64,000 nucleotides of DNA from Pseudomonas sp. Ant30-3 (GTDB lineage: Bacteria; Pseudomonadota; Gammaproteobacteria; Pseudomonadales; Pseudomonadaceae): positions 1 to 64,000 of the forward strand of contig NZ_JMCL01000010.1 of assembly GCF_000690905.1 (NCBI RefSeq), given 5' to 3'. Under the pieces are notes generated by a model. That model was not told where the DNA came from, made no database searches, and was given only the letters and a program-made list of their open reading frames with translations. Positions 9,322 to 16,890 of this stretch are shown piece after piece. The position numbers were made by a program, and so were the translations under genes. Numbering within the stretch: position 1 is the stretch's first letter; every line of letters starts with the position of its first letter.

Positions 9322-9780
9322 ATGCGGATATTTACGAGTGCAGGACGTCTGAGGGTCGGTCGGTTTTCAGGGGTTGGGAGGGTTTATCTGCTTACGGCTG
9401 TCGTTGATCAACGACAGCCGTTTTTTTGTGATTGGCGGTTGGGGAGGTTGGTTGTTCGGGAATTTCGTGCAGCACAGGAGGAGGGTTGGGCGGATTTTTC
9501 GGCGTGGGTTGTGATGCCGGATCATATGCATTGTTTGGTGGAGCTGCGCCAAAAAACGCTGTCCGATCTTATGCGTCGTATCAAATCGCGAAGCAGTGTT
9601 GCCGTTAATCAGGCCTTGGGCCGGCGAGAGCGACTGTGGCAAAAGGGCTACCACGATCGAGCGGTTCGGCGAGAGGATGATGTGAAACACCTTGCCCGAT
9701 ACGTTGTAGCCAACCCCATACGTGCCGGCCTGGTCACCCGCGTCCATGACTACCCACTCTGGGACGCGTGCTGGTTATGA
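9322..9780 (+). CDS. REP-associated tyrosine transposase (RAYT), Y1/HUH family
   Basis: 152 residues, full length for the family. The HUH motif is PDHMHCLVE and the catalytic tyrosine lies in LARYVVANPIRAGLV; GRVYLLTAV and RLWQKGYHDR are also typical RAYT stretches. RAYTs are single-copy domesticated relatives of IS200/IS605 transposases that bind and process REP hairpins carrying a 5' GTAG. GGAGG stands 7 nt before the ATG. GTAG-type REP sequence follows directly at 9801-9862, and the same family recurs throughout the window. Oddly, codons 25-36 contain a perfect intrinsic-terminator-like palindrome (9394-9427), so much of the transcription entering the gene may stop there. Confidence 0.93.
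   Translation: MRIFTSAGRLRVGRFSGVGRVYLLTAVVDQRQPFFCDWRLGRLVVREFRAAQEEGWADFSAWVVMPDHMHCLVELRQKTLSDLMRRIKSRSSVAVNQALGRRERLWQKGYHDRAVRREDDVKHLARYVVANPIRAGLVTRVHDYPLWDACWL
9394..9427 (+). terminator. Perfect palindromic terminator inside the RAYT reading frame
   Basis: ACGGCTGTCGTTGA (9394-9407) is immediately followed by its exact reverse complement (9408-9421), a 28-nt perfect palindrome, then an unbroken run of seven T (9421-9427). In RNA this gives a GC-rich stem with a tight loop and a U-tract, the textbook Rho-independent form. It lies 160 bp downstream of the binding-protein gene and 72 nt inside the RAYT gene, encoding residues TAVVDQRQPFF. Confidence 0.85.
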
Positions 9781-9800
9781 AAATTTGACGACTGGGATCT

Positions 9801-9862
9801 GCGCCGGACGCAACCTGCGTTCGGCTCCGGCATGTCCGGACGCAGCCTTCGGCAGCTGCTAC
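9801..9862. repeat. REP elements (GTAG family) directly after RAYT
   Basis: CGCCGGACGCAACCTGCGTT at about 9802 is followed by TCCGGACGCAGCCTTCGGCA and GCTGCTAC ending at 9862. The second unit matches the REP core found at 16711-16814 and 34213-34488. Close linkage of a RAYT to its cognate REPs is the usual arrangement. Confidence 0.75.
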
Positions 9863-10193
9863 AGGTCAGTTGTACGTTGTGATATTTCTCCGACCCGAGA
9901 AATGAGACGTGATAGACACAAACCGGTTTTGCCGTTATTTGATTTCTAAATTCAAGTTTGAATGGTCGCTTATTAAAAATCCCTGTTATTGCTCACTATA
10001 GAGCTCTAATAGGGCGATCAATTGGGGAAACTTGCCGTGGCAATCGTGTTTGCATCCAAAAAAAATCAGTAGACGGTTGATTTCGAATTGTGTCAGTTTT
10101 CTTTCGCCTTCATTGCGCGAGTGATTGGACGATCTCGCCGGAGATCGTTCTATTCCATAAAACTGAACCATAGCTAAACAAGGAAGTGTGTTT
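9863..10193 (+). promoter_or_regulatory. Upstream region of aprA with an 8-bp perfect hairpin
   Basis: No gene is seen here. The stretch is clearly more AT-rich than its surroundings. ACGATCTC (10129-10136) and GAGATCGT (10141-10148) form a perfect 8-bp inverted repeat around GCCG, 45 nt before the aprA start; it could be an operator or an RNA hairpin in the leader. No convincing -35/-10 pair could be chosen by eye. AGGAAG for aprA is at 10181. Confidence 0.45.
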
Positions 10194-11651
10194 ATGTCGA
10201 AACTAAAAAACACCGCTATTGATAATGCCGAGCAGGCCTTCCAGCCATTCGGTGGGTTGGCAGCTGCGAGTACTGCATACAACCAGATCAATACATTCGC
10301 CCATCAATATGACCGTGGTGGCAATCTGACCGTCAATGGCAAACCCTCGTACTCGGTCGATCAGGCCGCCACGCAGTTGCTGCGCGACGGCGCTGCCTAT
10401 CAGGATAAGGATGGCAGCGGCAAAATCGAACTGACCTACACGTTCCTGACTTCCGCTTCATCCAGCGTCATGAACAAACACGGGATCAGCGGCTTCAGCC
10501 AGTTCAGCGCCCAACAAAAAGCCCAGGCCGCACTCGCGATGCAATCCTGGGCAGACGTCTCCAAAGTGACCTTCACTGAAAAGGCCACGGGCGGCGATTC
10601 GCACATGACCTTCGGCAACTACAGCGGTGGCCAGGATGGTGCAGCGGCCTTTGCCTACCTGCCAGGAACGGGTGCCGGTTATGACGGTACTTCCTGGTAC
10701 CTGACCAACAGAAGCTACACGGCCAACCAGAACCCGGAGCTGAACAACTACGGCCGTCAGACCCTGACCCACGAAATCGGCCACTCCCTGGGCCTCGCCC
10801 ATCCCGGCGACTACAACGCGGGCAACGGCAATCCGACCTACAACGACGCTACCTACGGGCAGGACACTCGCGGCTACAGCGTCATGAGCTACTGGAGTGA
10901 AAGCAATACCGCCCAGGATTTCACCAAGGGCGGCGTCGAAGCCTACGCCGCGGGCCCGTTGATGGATGACATTGCCGCCATCCAGAAGCTCTACGGCGCC
11001 AATACCACCACCCGCACCGGCGACACCACTTACGGCTTCAACTCCAACGCCGGGCGAGATTTTCTGAGCGCCTCTTCCTCGTCCGACAAAGTGGTGTTCT
11101 CGGTTTGGGATGCGGGCGGCAAGGACACTCTGGACTTTTCCGGTTTCACCCAGAACCAGAAAATCAACCTTAATGAAGCCTCATTCTCCGACGTTGGCGG
11201 CATGAAAGGCAACGTGTCGATTGCCAAAGGTGTATCGGTCGAAAACGCCTTGGGCGGTTCTGGCAGTGACTTGCTGATTGGCAACGGTGCGGCCAACGAA
11301 CTCAAGGGAGGTGCCGGTAATGACATCCTTTGGGGTGCCGGCGGCGCGGACAAGCTGTGGGGCGGCGCAGGTTCGGACACTTTTGTGTTCGCCGCGAGCA
11401 GCGATTCCAAGCCAGGTGCAATCGACCAGATCCTTGATTTCGTCAGTGGCCTGGACAAGATCGACTTGACCGCTATCACCAAAGGCGCGGGCCTGCACTT
11501 CGTGAATGCGTTCAGCGGCGCGGCCGGCGATGCGGTGTTGAGCTCGTCTGGCGGCAACAGCCAGTTGGCGGTGGACTTCTCTGGCCATGGCGTGGCTGAT
11601 TTCCTCGTCAGCACCGTAGGCCAGGCGGCAGTCTCGGACATTGCCGCGTGA
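10194..11651 (+). CDS. aprA: Secreted alkaline zinc metalloprotease (serralysin, AprA/AprX)
   Basis: 485 residues. The zinc-binding motif [11 protein letters not shown] starts at His193 and the Met-turn is SVMSYW, both diagnostic of serralysins. The C-terminal half holds glycine-rich RTX calcium repeats ([24 protein letters not shown]). There is no N-terminal Sec signal, as expected for type I secretion; the C-terminal signal follows the DFLV motif. The matching inhibitor and ABC-type exporter lie just downstream. The start at 10194 has AGGAAG at suitable distance; a GTG 6 nt upstream is in frame but less likely. Called aprX in P. fluorescens, where it is the main heat-stable spoilage protease of milk. 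Confidence 0.96.
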   Translation: MSKLKNTAIDNAEQAFQPFGGLAAASTAYNQINTFAHQYDRGGNLTVNGKPSYSVDQAATQLLRDGAAYQDKDGSGKIELTYTFLTSASSSVMNKHGISGFSQFSAQQKAQAALAMQSWADVSKVTFTEKATGGDSHMTFGNYSGGQDGAAAFAYLPGTGAGYDGTSWYLTNRSYTANQNPELNNYGRQTLTHEIGHSLGLAHPGDYNAGNGNPTYNDATYGQDTRGYSVMSYWSESNTAQDFTKGGVEAYAAGPLMDDIAAIQKLYGANTTTRTGDTTYGFNSNAGRDFLSASSSSDKVVFSVWDAGGKDTLDFSGFTQNQKINLNEASFSDVGGMKGNVSIAKGVSVENALGGSGSDLLIGNGAANELKGGAGNDILWGAGGADKLWGGAGSDTFVFAASSDSKPGAIDQILDFVSGLDKIDLTAITKGAGLHFVNAFSGAAGDAVLSSSGGNSQLAVDFSGHGVADFLVSTVGQAAVSDIAA

Positions 11652-11716
11652 TGTGAAGCGCAAAGGAGGGCGGCGCAGACGCGCTGCTTTCTGCATCCGC
11701 GAGGAGTGACAAACTT

Positions 11717-12139
11717 ATGATCCAACCGGTTTTCACCCATCGAAACACCGCGTGGCTATTGGCGACGTTCATCATGTTTTACGGAGATATCACCATGGCA
11801 ACCAGCCTGAAACTGGCAGACCCTTCGGAACTTGCCGGGCTATGGCAAGCGACTTTGACCGGCGACAACGAATCGGCCGAGTCGCAGGCACAACAGGACA
11901 AACCTTCAAATGCCTGCACCCTCAAACTGCTGGCGGAAAAGACCCTGGGCGAGGGCGCCGAATGTCTCAGCGCTTGGGCAGGCGAAAAAGTCGTGGGCTG
12001 GTTTCCGGAACCCGACGGCATCGCCATCACCAGGGCCGAAGGTTCGAAAGTGCTATTCCTGAGTCGGCAGCGCGATGGGCATTATCAAACTCGGTTGCGG
12101 TCCGGACTTGTTGTGATCATTAAACGTGAAGTGCAATGA
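11717..12139 (+). CDS. inh: Periplasmic alkaline protease inhibitor (Inh/AprI family)
   Basis: 140 residues. After an N-terminal hydrophobic stretch (AWLLATFIMFYG) the mature region reads LKLADPSELAGLWQATL, then a Cys pair (ACTLKLL and AECLSAW) expected to form the family disulfide, GWFPEPDGIAIT and FLSRQRDGHYQTRL, all as in AprI/Inh beta-barrel inhibitors. Such proteins insert their N-terminus into the serralysin active site and protect the periplasm. The signal peptide is unusual in carrying an acidic residue near its end (GDITMATS). GAGGAG lies 10 nt before the ATG. Placed between aprA and aprD as in other P. fluorescens strains. Confidence 0.9.
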   Translation: MIQPVFTHRNTAWLLATFIMFYGDITMATSLKLADPSELAGLWQATLTGDNESAESQAQQDKPSNACTLKLLAEKTLGEGAECLSAWAGEKVVGWFPEPDGIAITRAEGSKVLFLSRQRDGHYQTRLRSGLVVIIKREVQ

Positions 12140-12227
12140 GTATGAGCGGCACTTAATTAATTTGTTATGAAAGTGTAAGCACTACCTTGCCAGGCAGGCG
12201 AGGAATAATCCCTCAGGGAAGAGCCCC

Positions 12228-13994
12228 ATGAAGATGGCAAACAGTTCGGTCACCACGCCCTTAATTGCGGCGCTGGGTGACTACAAGAGCATTTTGATCA
12301 GCGTCGGCTGCTTCACTGCGCTGATCAATATCCTGATGTTAGTCCCCTCGATATACATGCTTCAGGTCTATGACCGCGTTTTGTCTTCACAGAATGAAAC
12401 CACGCTGGCCATGTTGTCACTCATGGTCGTGGGCTTCTTCGTCTTTATTGGTTTGCTGGAAATCGTCCGCAGTTTTATTGTCATTCGAATCGGCAGCCAA
12501 CTTGAACGCCGCTTCAATTTGCGGGTTTATGAGGCGGCATTTGAACGCAATCTGCTCAAGGGCGAGGGCAATGCCGGGCAGTCACTGGGGGACCTGACCC
12601 ACATCCGCCAGTTCGTCACTGGCCCGGCGTTGTTCGCCTTCTTCGATGCTCCGTGGTTCCCGGTGTATCTGCTGGTGATCTACCTGTTCAATGTGTGGCT
12701 GGGCGTGTTCGCAACCGCTGGCGCATTGCTGCTGATCGGTTTGGCGTGCCTCAACGAAACCATGACTAAAAAGCCTTTGGGCGAAGCCGCGGTTTTTTCG
12801 CAGAAGTCCAGCCAGTTGGCCTCCAGCCATTTGCACAATGCCGAAACCATTCAGGCCATGGGCATGCTCGGTGCCTTGCGGTCCCGCTGGTTCGAGATGC
12901 ACTCGCGTTTCCTCGGCCTGCAAAATCAGGCCAGCGACACCGGTGCAATCATCAGTTCTGTCAGCAAAACCCTGCGCCTGTGCCTGCAATCGCTGGTGCT
13001 GGGCCTGGGCGCGTTGCTGGTGATCAAGGGCGACATGACGGCGGGGATGATGATTGCCGGGTCCATCCTGATGGGTCGAGTACTCAGCCCCATCGACCAG
13101 TTGATCGCCGTGTGGAAACAGTGGAGCGGCGCCAAACTCGCCTACCGTCGCCTGGACGATTTACTGCAAGCGTTCCCGCCCAACGACGAGGCGATGGCCC
13201 TGCCTGCGCCGAACGGCCAGATCAGCTTCGAGCAGGTCAGCGCCGGGCCGCCCGGGCAACGCAACGCGACACTTCATCTGCTCGATTTTCAGCTCGCTGC
13301 CGGCGAAGTGCTGGGGGTGTTGGGCGCCTCCGGCTCGGGCAAATCAACTCTGGCCCGGGTGCTGGTCGGCGTCTGGCCGATTCTCGGCGGCACCGTTCGG
13401 CTGGACGGCGCGGACATCCATCGCTGGAATCGCGACGATCTCGGCCCCTACATCGGCTATTTGCCGCAGGACATCGAATTGTTCAGCGGCAGCATCGCGC
13501 AAAACATCGCCAGGTTCCGCGAGGCCGATGCGCAAATGGTGGTCGCGGCTGCGCAGCAGGCAGGCGTACATGAGTTGATTCTGCGCCTGCCGCAAGGCTA
13601 CGACACGCTGCTCGGCGAGGCTGGCAGCGGCGTCTCCGGTGGTCAGAAACAACGCATCGCCCTGGCGCGAGCCTTGTACGGCAAGCCGCGTCTGGTGGTG
13701 CTCGACGAGCCCAATTCCAACCTCGACGCCGTGGGTGAAGCGGCGCTGACCTCGGCTATTGCACAGATGAAAGCTCAGGGCACCAGCGTCATTCTGGTCA
13801 CTCACCGTTCCTCGGCGCTGGCCCAGGCCGACAAGTTGCTGGTGCTCAATGAAGGTCGTTTGCAAGCCTTCGGCGCGAGCCATGAGGTGCTCAAGGCACT
13901 GTCCGGCAATCACGAGGTGAAAGCTGCGCCGACACCGGCCGGGCTGAGCATGAGCCGCCAGTATCAACCCATGACACGGAGTTCGGGTGTATGA
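12228..13994 (+). CDS. aprD: Type I secretion ABC transporter (permease-ATPase fusion) AprD
   Basis: 588 residues. The N-terminal part is a six-helix ABC membrane domain without a C39 peptidase domain. The ATPase domain has Walker A GASGSGKST, signature VSGGQKQR and Walker B LVVLDEPNS. With AprE and AprF it forms the channel that exports AprA in one step from cytoplasm to medium. GGGAAGAG precedes the ATG. The gene overlaps aprE by four bases (ATGA), indicating translational coupling. Confidence 0.94.
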   Translation: MKMANSSVTTPLIAALGDYKSILISVGCFTALINILMLVPSIYMLQVYDRVLSSQNETTLAMLSLMVVGFFVFIGLLEIVRSFIVIRIGSQLERRFNLRVYEAAFERNLLKGEGNAGQSLGDLTHIRQFVTGPALFAFFDAPWFPVYLLVIYLFNVWLGVFATAGALLLIGLACLNETMTKKPLGEAAVFSQKSSQLASSHLHNAETIQAMGMLGALRSRWFEMHSRFLGLQNQASDTGAIISSVSKTLRLCLQSLVLGLGALLVIKGDMTAGMMIAGSILMGRVLSPIDQLIAVWKQWSGAKLAYRRLDDLLQAFPPNDEAMALPAPNGQISFEQVSAGPPGQRNATLHLLDFQLAAGEVLGVLGASGSGKSTLARVLVGVWPILGGTVRLDGADIHRWNRDDLGPYIGYLPQDIELFSGSIAQNIARFREADAQMVVAAAQQAGVHELILRLPQGYDTLLGEAGSGVSGGQKQRIALARALYGKPRLVVLDEPNSNLDAVGEAALTSAIAQMKAQGTSVILVTHRSSALAQADKLLVLNEGRLQAFGASHEVLKALSGNHEVKAAPTPAGLSMSRQYQPMTRSSGV

Positions 13995-15325
13995 GCAGCG
14001 TTGAGGAAGCCAACATGGAACACCAATACATCAGCGAACGACCTGAACGCGATGCGGGGTTTTTCGCGCGCATGGGCTGGGTTCTGGCGATTGTCGGCGC
14101 CGGCAGTTTTTTTACTTGGGCCAGCCTGGCGCCGCTCGATCAGGGCATTGCGGTGCAGGGCACCGTGGTGGTTTCCGGCAAGCGCAAAGCTGTGCAGTCG
14201 ATGAGCAGCGGTGTGATCAGTCACATTCTGGTGCGCGAGGGGCAGGTGGTGAAGCTGGGCGAGCCGCTGTTCCAGCTCGACCAGACGCAGGTTGCCGCCG
14301 ATGTGCAGTCGCTGCAAGCGCAATACCGCATGGCCTGGGCCAGCCTGGCGCGCTGGCAAAGCGAGCGGGACAACCTGTCGCACGTGAACTTCCCCAGCGA
14401 GTTGAGCGATGCTGCCGATCCGCGTCTGGCGTTGGTGCTGGAAGGTCAGCGGCAGTTATTCAGCAGCCGCCGCGAAGCGTTTTCGCGGGAACAGGCGGCG
14501 TTGCGCGCCAACATCGAAGGTGCCGGCGCACAACTGGCGGGTATGCGTCGTGCGCGCAGCGACCTCACGGCGCAAGCCAGTTCGTTGCAGCAGCAGTTGA
14601 GCAATCTGCAGCCGCTCGCCGATAACGGCTACATCCCGAGCAACCGTCTGATGGAGTACCAGCGGCAGCTGTCGCAAGTGCAGCAGCAGCTGGCCGAAAA
14701 CAGCGGCGAGAGTGGTCGCGTCGAGCAGGGCATCATTGAGTCACGGCTGAAACAGCAGCAGCACATCGATGAATATCAAAAGGAAGTGCGCAGCCAACTG
14801 GCCGACGCCCAGCTGAAAACCGTCACTCTGGAAGAACAGCTGAATTCTGCCGGTGTCGACCTGCGGCACAGTCAGATCATCGCCACTGCCGACGGCATTG
14901 CGGTGAATCTGAGCGTGCATACCGAAGGCGCCGTCGTGCGCCAGGGCGAGACGTTGCTGGAAATTGTTCCGCAGGGCACCCGCCTGGAAGTGGAGGGGCA
15001 TCTGCCGATCAACCTGATCGACAAGGTCGGCACCCATTTGCCGGTGGACATTCTCTTCACTGCTTTCAACCAGAGCCGCACGCCCCGGGTTCCCGGTGAA
15101 GTCAGCCTGATTTCCGCCGACCAGATGCTCGACGAGAAAACCGGCGCACCGTATTACGTGTTGCGCAGCAGCGTCAGCGATCAGGCCATGGAAAAACTCA
15201 ATGGCCTGGTAATCCGGCCCGGCATGCCGGCAGAAATGTTTGTGCGCACGGGCGAGCGCTCACTCATCAACTACCTGTTCAAACCGCTGCTGGACCGGGC
15301 GAATTCTGCATTGACCGAGCAATAA
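13991..15325 (+). CDS. aprE: Type I secretion membrane fusion protein AprE (HlyD family)
   Basis: 444 residues. One N-terminal membrane anchor (GWVLAIVGAGSFFTWASLAPL) precedes a lipoyl-like half motif (QGTVVVSGKRKAVQ), a long coiled-coil hairpin rich in Gln and Leu, and a second lipoyl half with beta-barrel (IIATADGIAVNLSVHTEG). It bridges AprD and AprF across the periplasm. It starts within the aprD stop codon; a second in-frame ATG at 14015 is possible. Confidence 0.93.
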   Translation: MSSVEEANMEHQYISERPERDAGFFARMGWVLAIVGAGSFFTWASLAPLDQGIAVQGTVVVSGKRKAVQSMSSGVISHILVREGQVVKLGEPLFQLDQTQVAADVQSLQAQYRMAWASLARWQSERDNLSHVNFPSELSDAADPRLALVLEGQRQLFSSRREAFSREQAALRANIEGAGAQLAGMRRARSDLTAQASSLQQQLSNLQPLADNGYIPSNRLMEYQRQLSQVQQQLAENSGESGRVEQGIIESRLKQQQHIDEYQKEVRSQLADAQLKTVTLEEQLNSAGVDLRHSQIIATADGIAVNLSVHTEGAVVRQGETLLEIVPQGTRLEVEGHLPINLIDKVGTHLPVDILFTAFNQSRTPRVPGEVSLISADQMLDEKTGAPYYVLRSSVSDQAMEKLNGLVIRPGMPAEMFVRTGERSLINYLFKPLLDRANSALTEQ

Positions 15326-15339
15326 GGATGTTGCGTTGT

Positions 15340-16689
15340 ATGAACAAGCTTTTGATGGTGACGGCAGCCCTTGCGTTGGCGAGCTGCAACGTTGCACTGG
15401 CGATGGGGCCGTTTGAAGTTTATGAGCAGGCATTGCGCAACGATCCGGTGTTTCTCGGCGCTATCAAGGAGCGCGATGCGGGCCTGGAAAACCGTGCCAT
15501 TGGCCGCGCCGGGTTGTTGCCCAAGCTCGGTTACAGCTACAACAAGGGCCGGAACAATTCCGATGTGTCCTACCTCAACGACCGTGGCCGCCGGCAGAAC
15601 GATGAGCGCAACTACGACAGCTACGGATCATCGCTGACGCTGCAGCAACCGTTGCTCGATTACGAGGCCTACGCCACGTATCGCAAAGGCGTGGCGCAGT
15701 CGCTGTTCGCCGATGAAACCTTTCGCGGAAAAAGTCAGGAGCTGCTGGTGCGCGTGCTGGAACATTACACCAGGGCGCTGTTCGCTCAAGACCAGATCGA
15801 CATCGCCCTGGCGAAGAAGAAAGCGTTCGAGCAACAGTTTCAACAGAACCGGGAGATGTTCCGTCAGGGCGAGGGCACCCGCACCGACATCCTCGAAGCT
15901 GAGTCGCGTTACGAACTGGCCAGCGCTGAAGAAATCGAAGCCCGCGATGAACAGGATGCCTCGCTGCGCGAACTTGGTGCGCTGACGGGCGTGGCGGCGT
16001 TCGACATCGCCGATCTCTGGCCGATGAATCCGGACTTTCAAACGTTCACCCTGCAACCAGCGGGTTATGACGCCTGGCATGAACTGGCCGTGGCCAACAA
16101 TCCCGACCTCGCTTCTCAGCGTCAGGCGCTGGAAGTCGCGCGCTATGAAGTCGAGCGCAACCGTGCCGGGCATCTGCCGAAAATCAGCGCCTACGCCACG
16201 GTGCGCCAGAACGAGTCGGAAAGCGGCAACACCTATAACCAGCGCTACGAGACCAACACCATCGGCGTCGAGATCAGTGTGCCGCTGTATGCCGGGGGTG
16301 GCGTATCGGCCTCGACTCGCCAGGCCAGCCGCGTGATGGAGCAGGCCGACTACGAACTGGACGGCAAGACCCGGCAAACCCTGATCGAGTTGCGCCGACA
16401 GTTCAGCGCTTGTTTGTCGGGGGTGAGCAAGTTGCGCGCTTATCAGAAAGCCCTGAGTTCTGCCGAAGCGCTGGTGATCTCGACCCGGCAAAGCATCCTC
16501 GGCGGCGAGCGCGTCAATCTCGATGCCTTGAATGCACAACAACAACTATTTACCACCCGCCGCGATCTGGCCCAGGCACGCTACGACTACCTGATGGCCT
16601 GGACGAAGCTGCATTACTACGCCGGCACGCTGAGTGCGCAGGACCTGGCAAAGGTGGACGAAGCCTTCGGGCGCGGCCCAAGAACCTGA
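15340..16689 (+). CDS. aprF: Type I secretion outer-membrane channel AprF (TolC family)
   Basis: 449 residues. A Sec signal peptide (MNKLLMVTAALALASCNVALA) precedes a TolC-like body with two outer-membrane-efflux repeats of about 200 residues (YEQALRNDPVFLGA and its counterpart ELAVANNPDLASQRQALE). The start at 15340 is favoured over the ATG at 15328 because AAGG is adjacent to the first and gives it no spacing, though 12 nt to the second is long. Only 14 nt separate it from aprE. A perfect inverted REP pair follows, so the apr transcript may end or be processed there. Confidence 0.92.
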   Translation: MNKLLMVTAALALASCNVALAMGPFEVYEQALRNDPVFLGAIKERDAGLENRAIGRAGLLPKLGYSYNKGRNNSDVSYLNDRGRRQNDERNYDSYGSSLTLQQPLLDYEAYATYRKGVAQSLFADETFRGKSQELLVRVLEHYTRALFAQDQIDIALAKKKAFEQQFQQNREMFRQGEGTRTDILEAESRYELASAEEIEARDEQDASLRELGALTGVAAFDIADLWPMNPDFQTFTLQPAGYDAWHELAVANNPDLASQRQALEVARYEVERNRAGHLPKISAYATVRQNESESGNTYNQRYETNTIGVEISVPLYAGGGVSASTRQASRVMEQADYELDGKTRQTLIELRRQFSACLSGVSKLRAYQKALSSAEALVISTRQSILGGERVNLDALNAQQQLFTTRRDLAQARYDYLMAWTKLHYYAGTLSAQDLAKVDEAFGRGPRT

Positions 16690-16710
16690 ACACGTGGGGG
16701 CTGATTTTAC

Positions 16711-16814
16711 GACTGCTTCGCAGCCGGACGCAGCCTTCGGCAGCTGCTACAGGACCGGGGTTTACGCAATACATGTAGCAGCTGCCGAAGGCTGCGTCCG
16801 GCTGCGAAGCAGTC
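16711..16814. repeat. Perfect 40-bp inverted REP pair (BIME-like) between aprF and the autotransporter
   Basis: The 40 bases at 16711-16750 (beginning GACTGCTTCGCAGCCGGACG and ending CAGCTGCTAC) are repeated exactly in inverse orientation at 16775-16814, with 24 bp between. Each arm is one GTAG-type REP. The transcript would fold into a very stable hairpin between the secretion genes and the autotransporter gene. Confidence 0.93.
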
Positions 16815-16890
16815 ACCCCAGATGTTCATAAAAAGCGTGCTTTTCAAAGCACAGGGAATTTTTCTCAATACCACTAAGGACAGTCGCTAG

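Noticed and set aside
9322..9862. RAYT region as an active insertion sequence
   Set aside because: No flanking left and right ends or target duplication are seen; RAYTs are normally single-copy and not mobile as units.
11652..11716. Possible terminator between aprA and inh
   Set aside because: Only a weak GC-rich stem without a T-run is visible; not enough to call.
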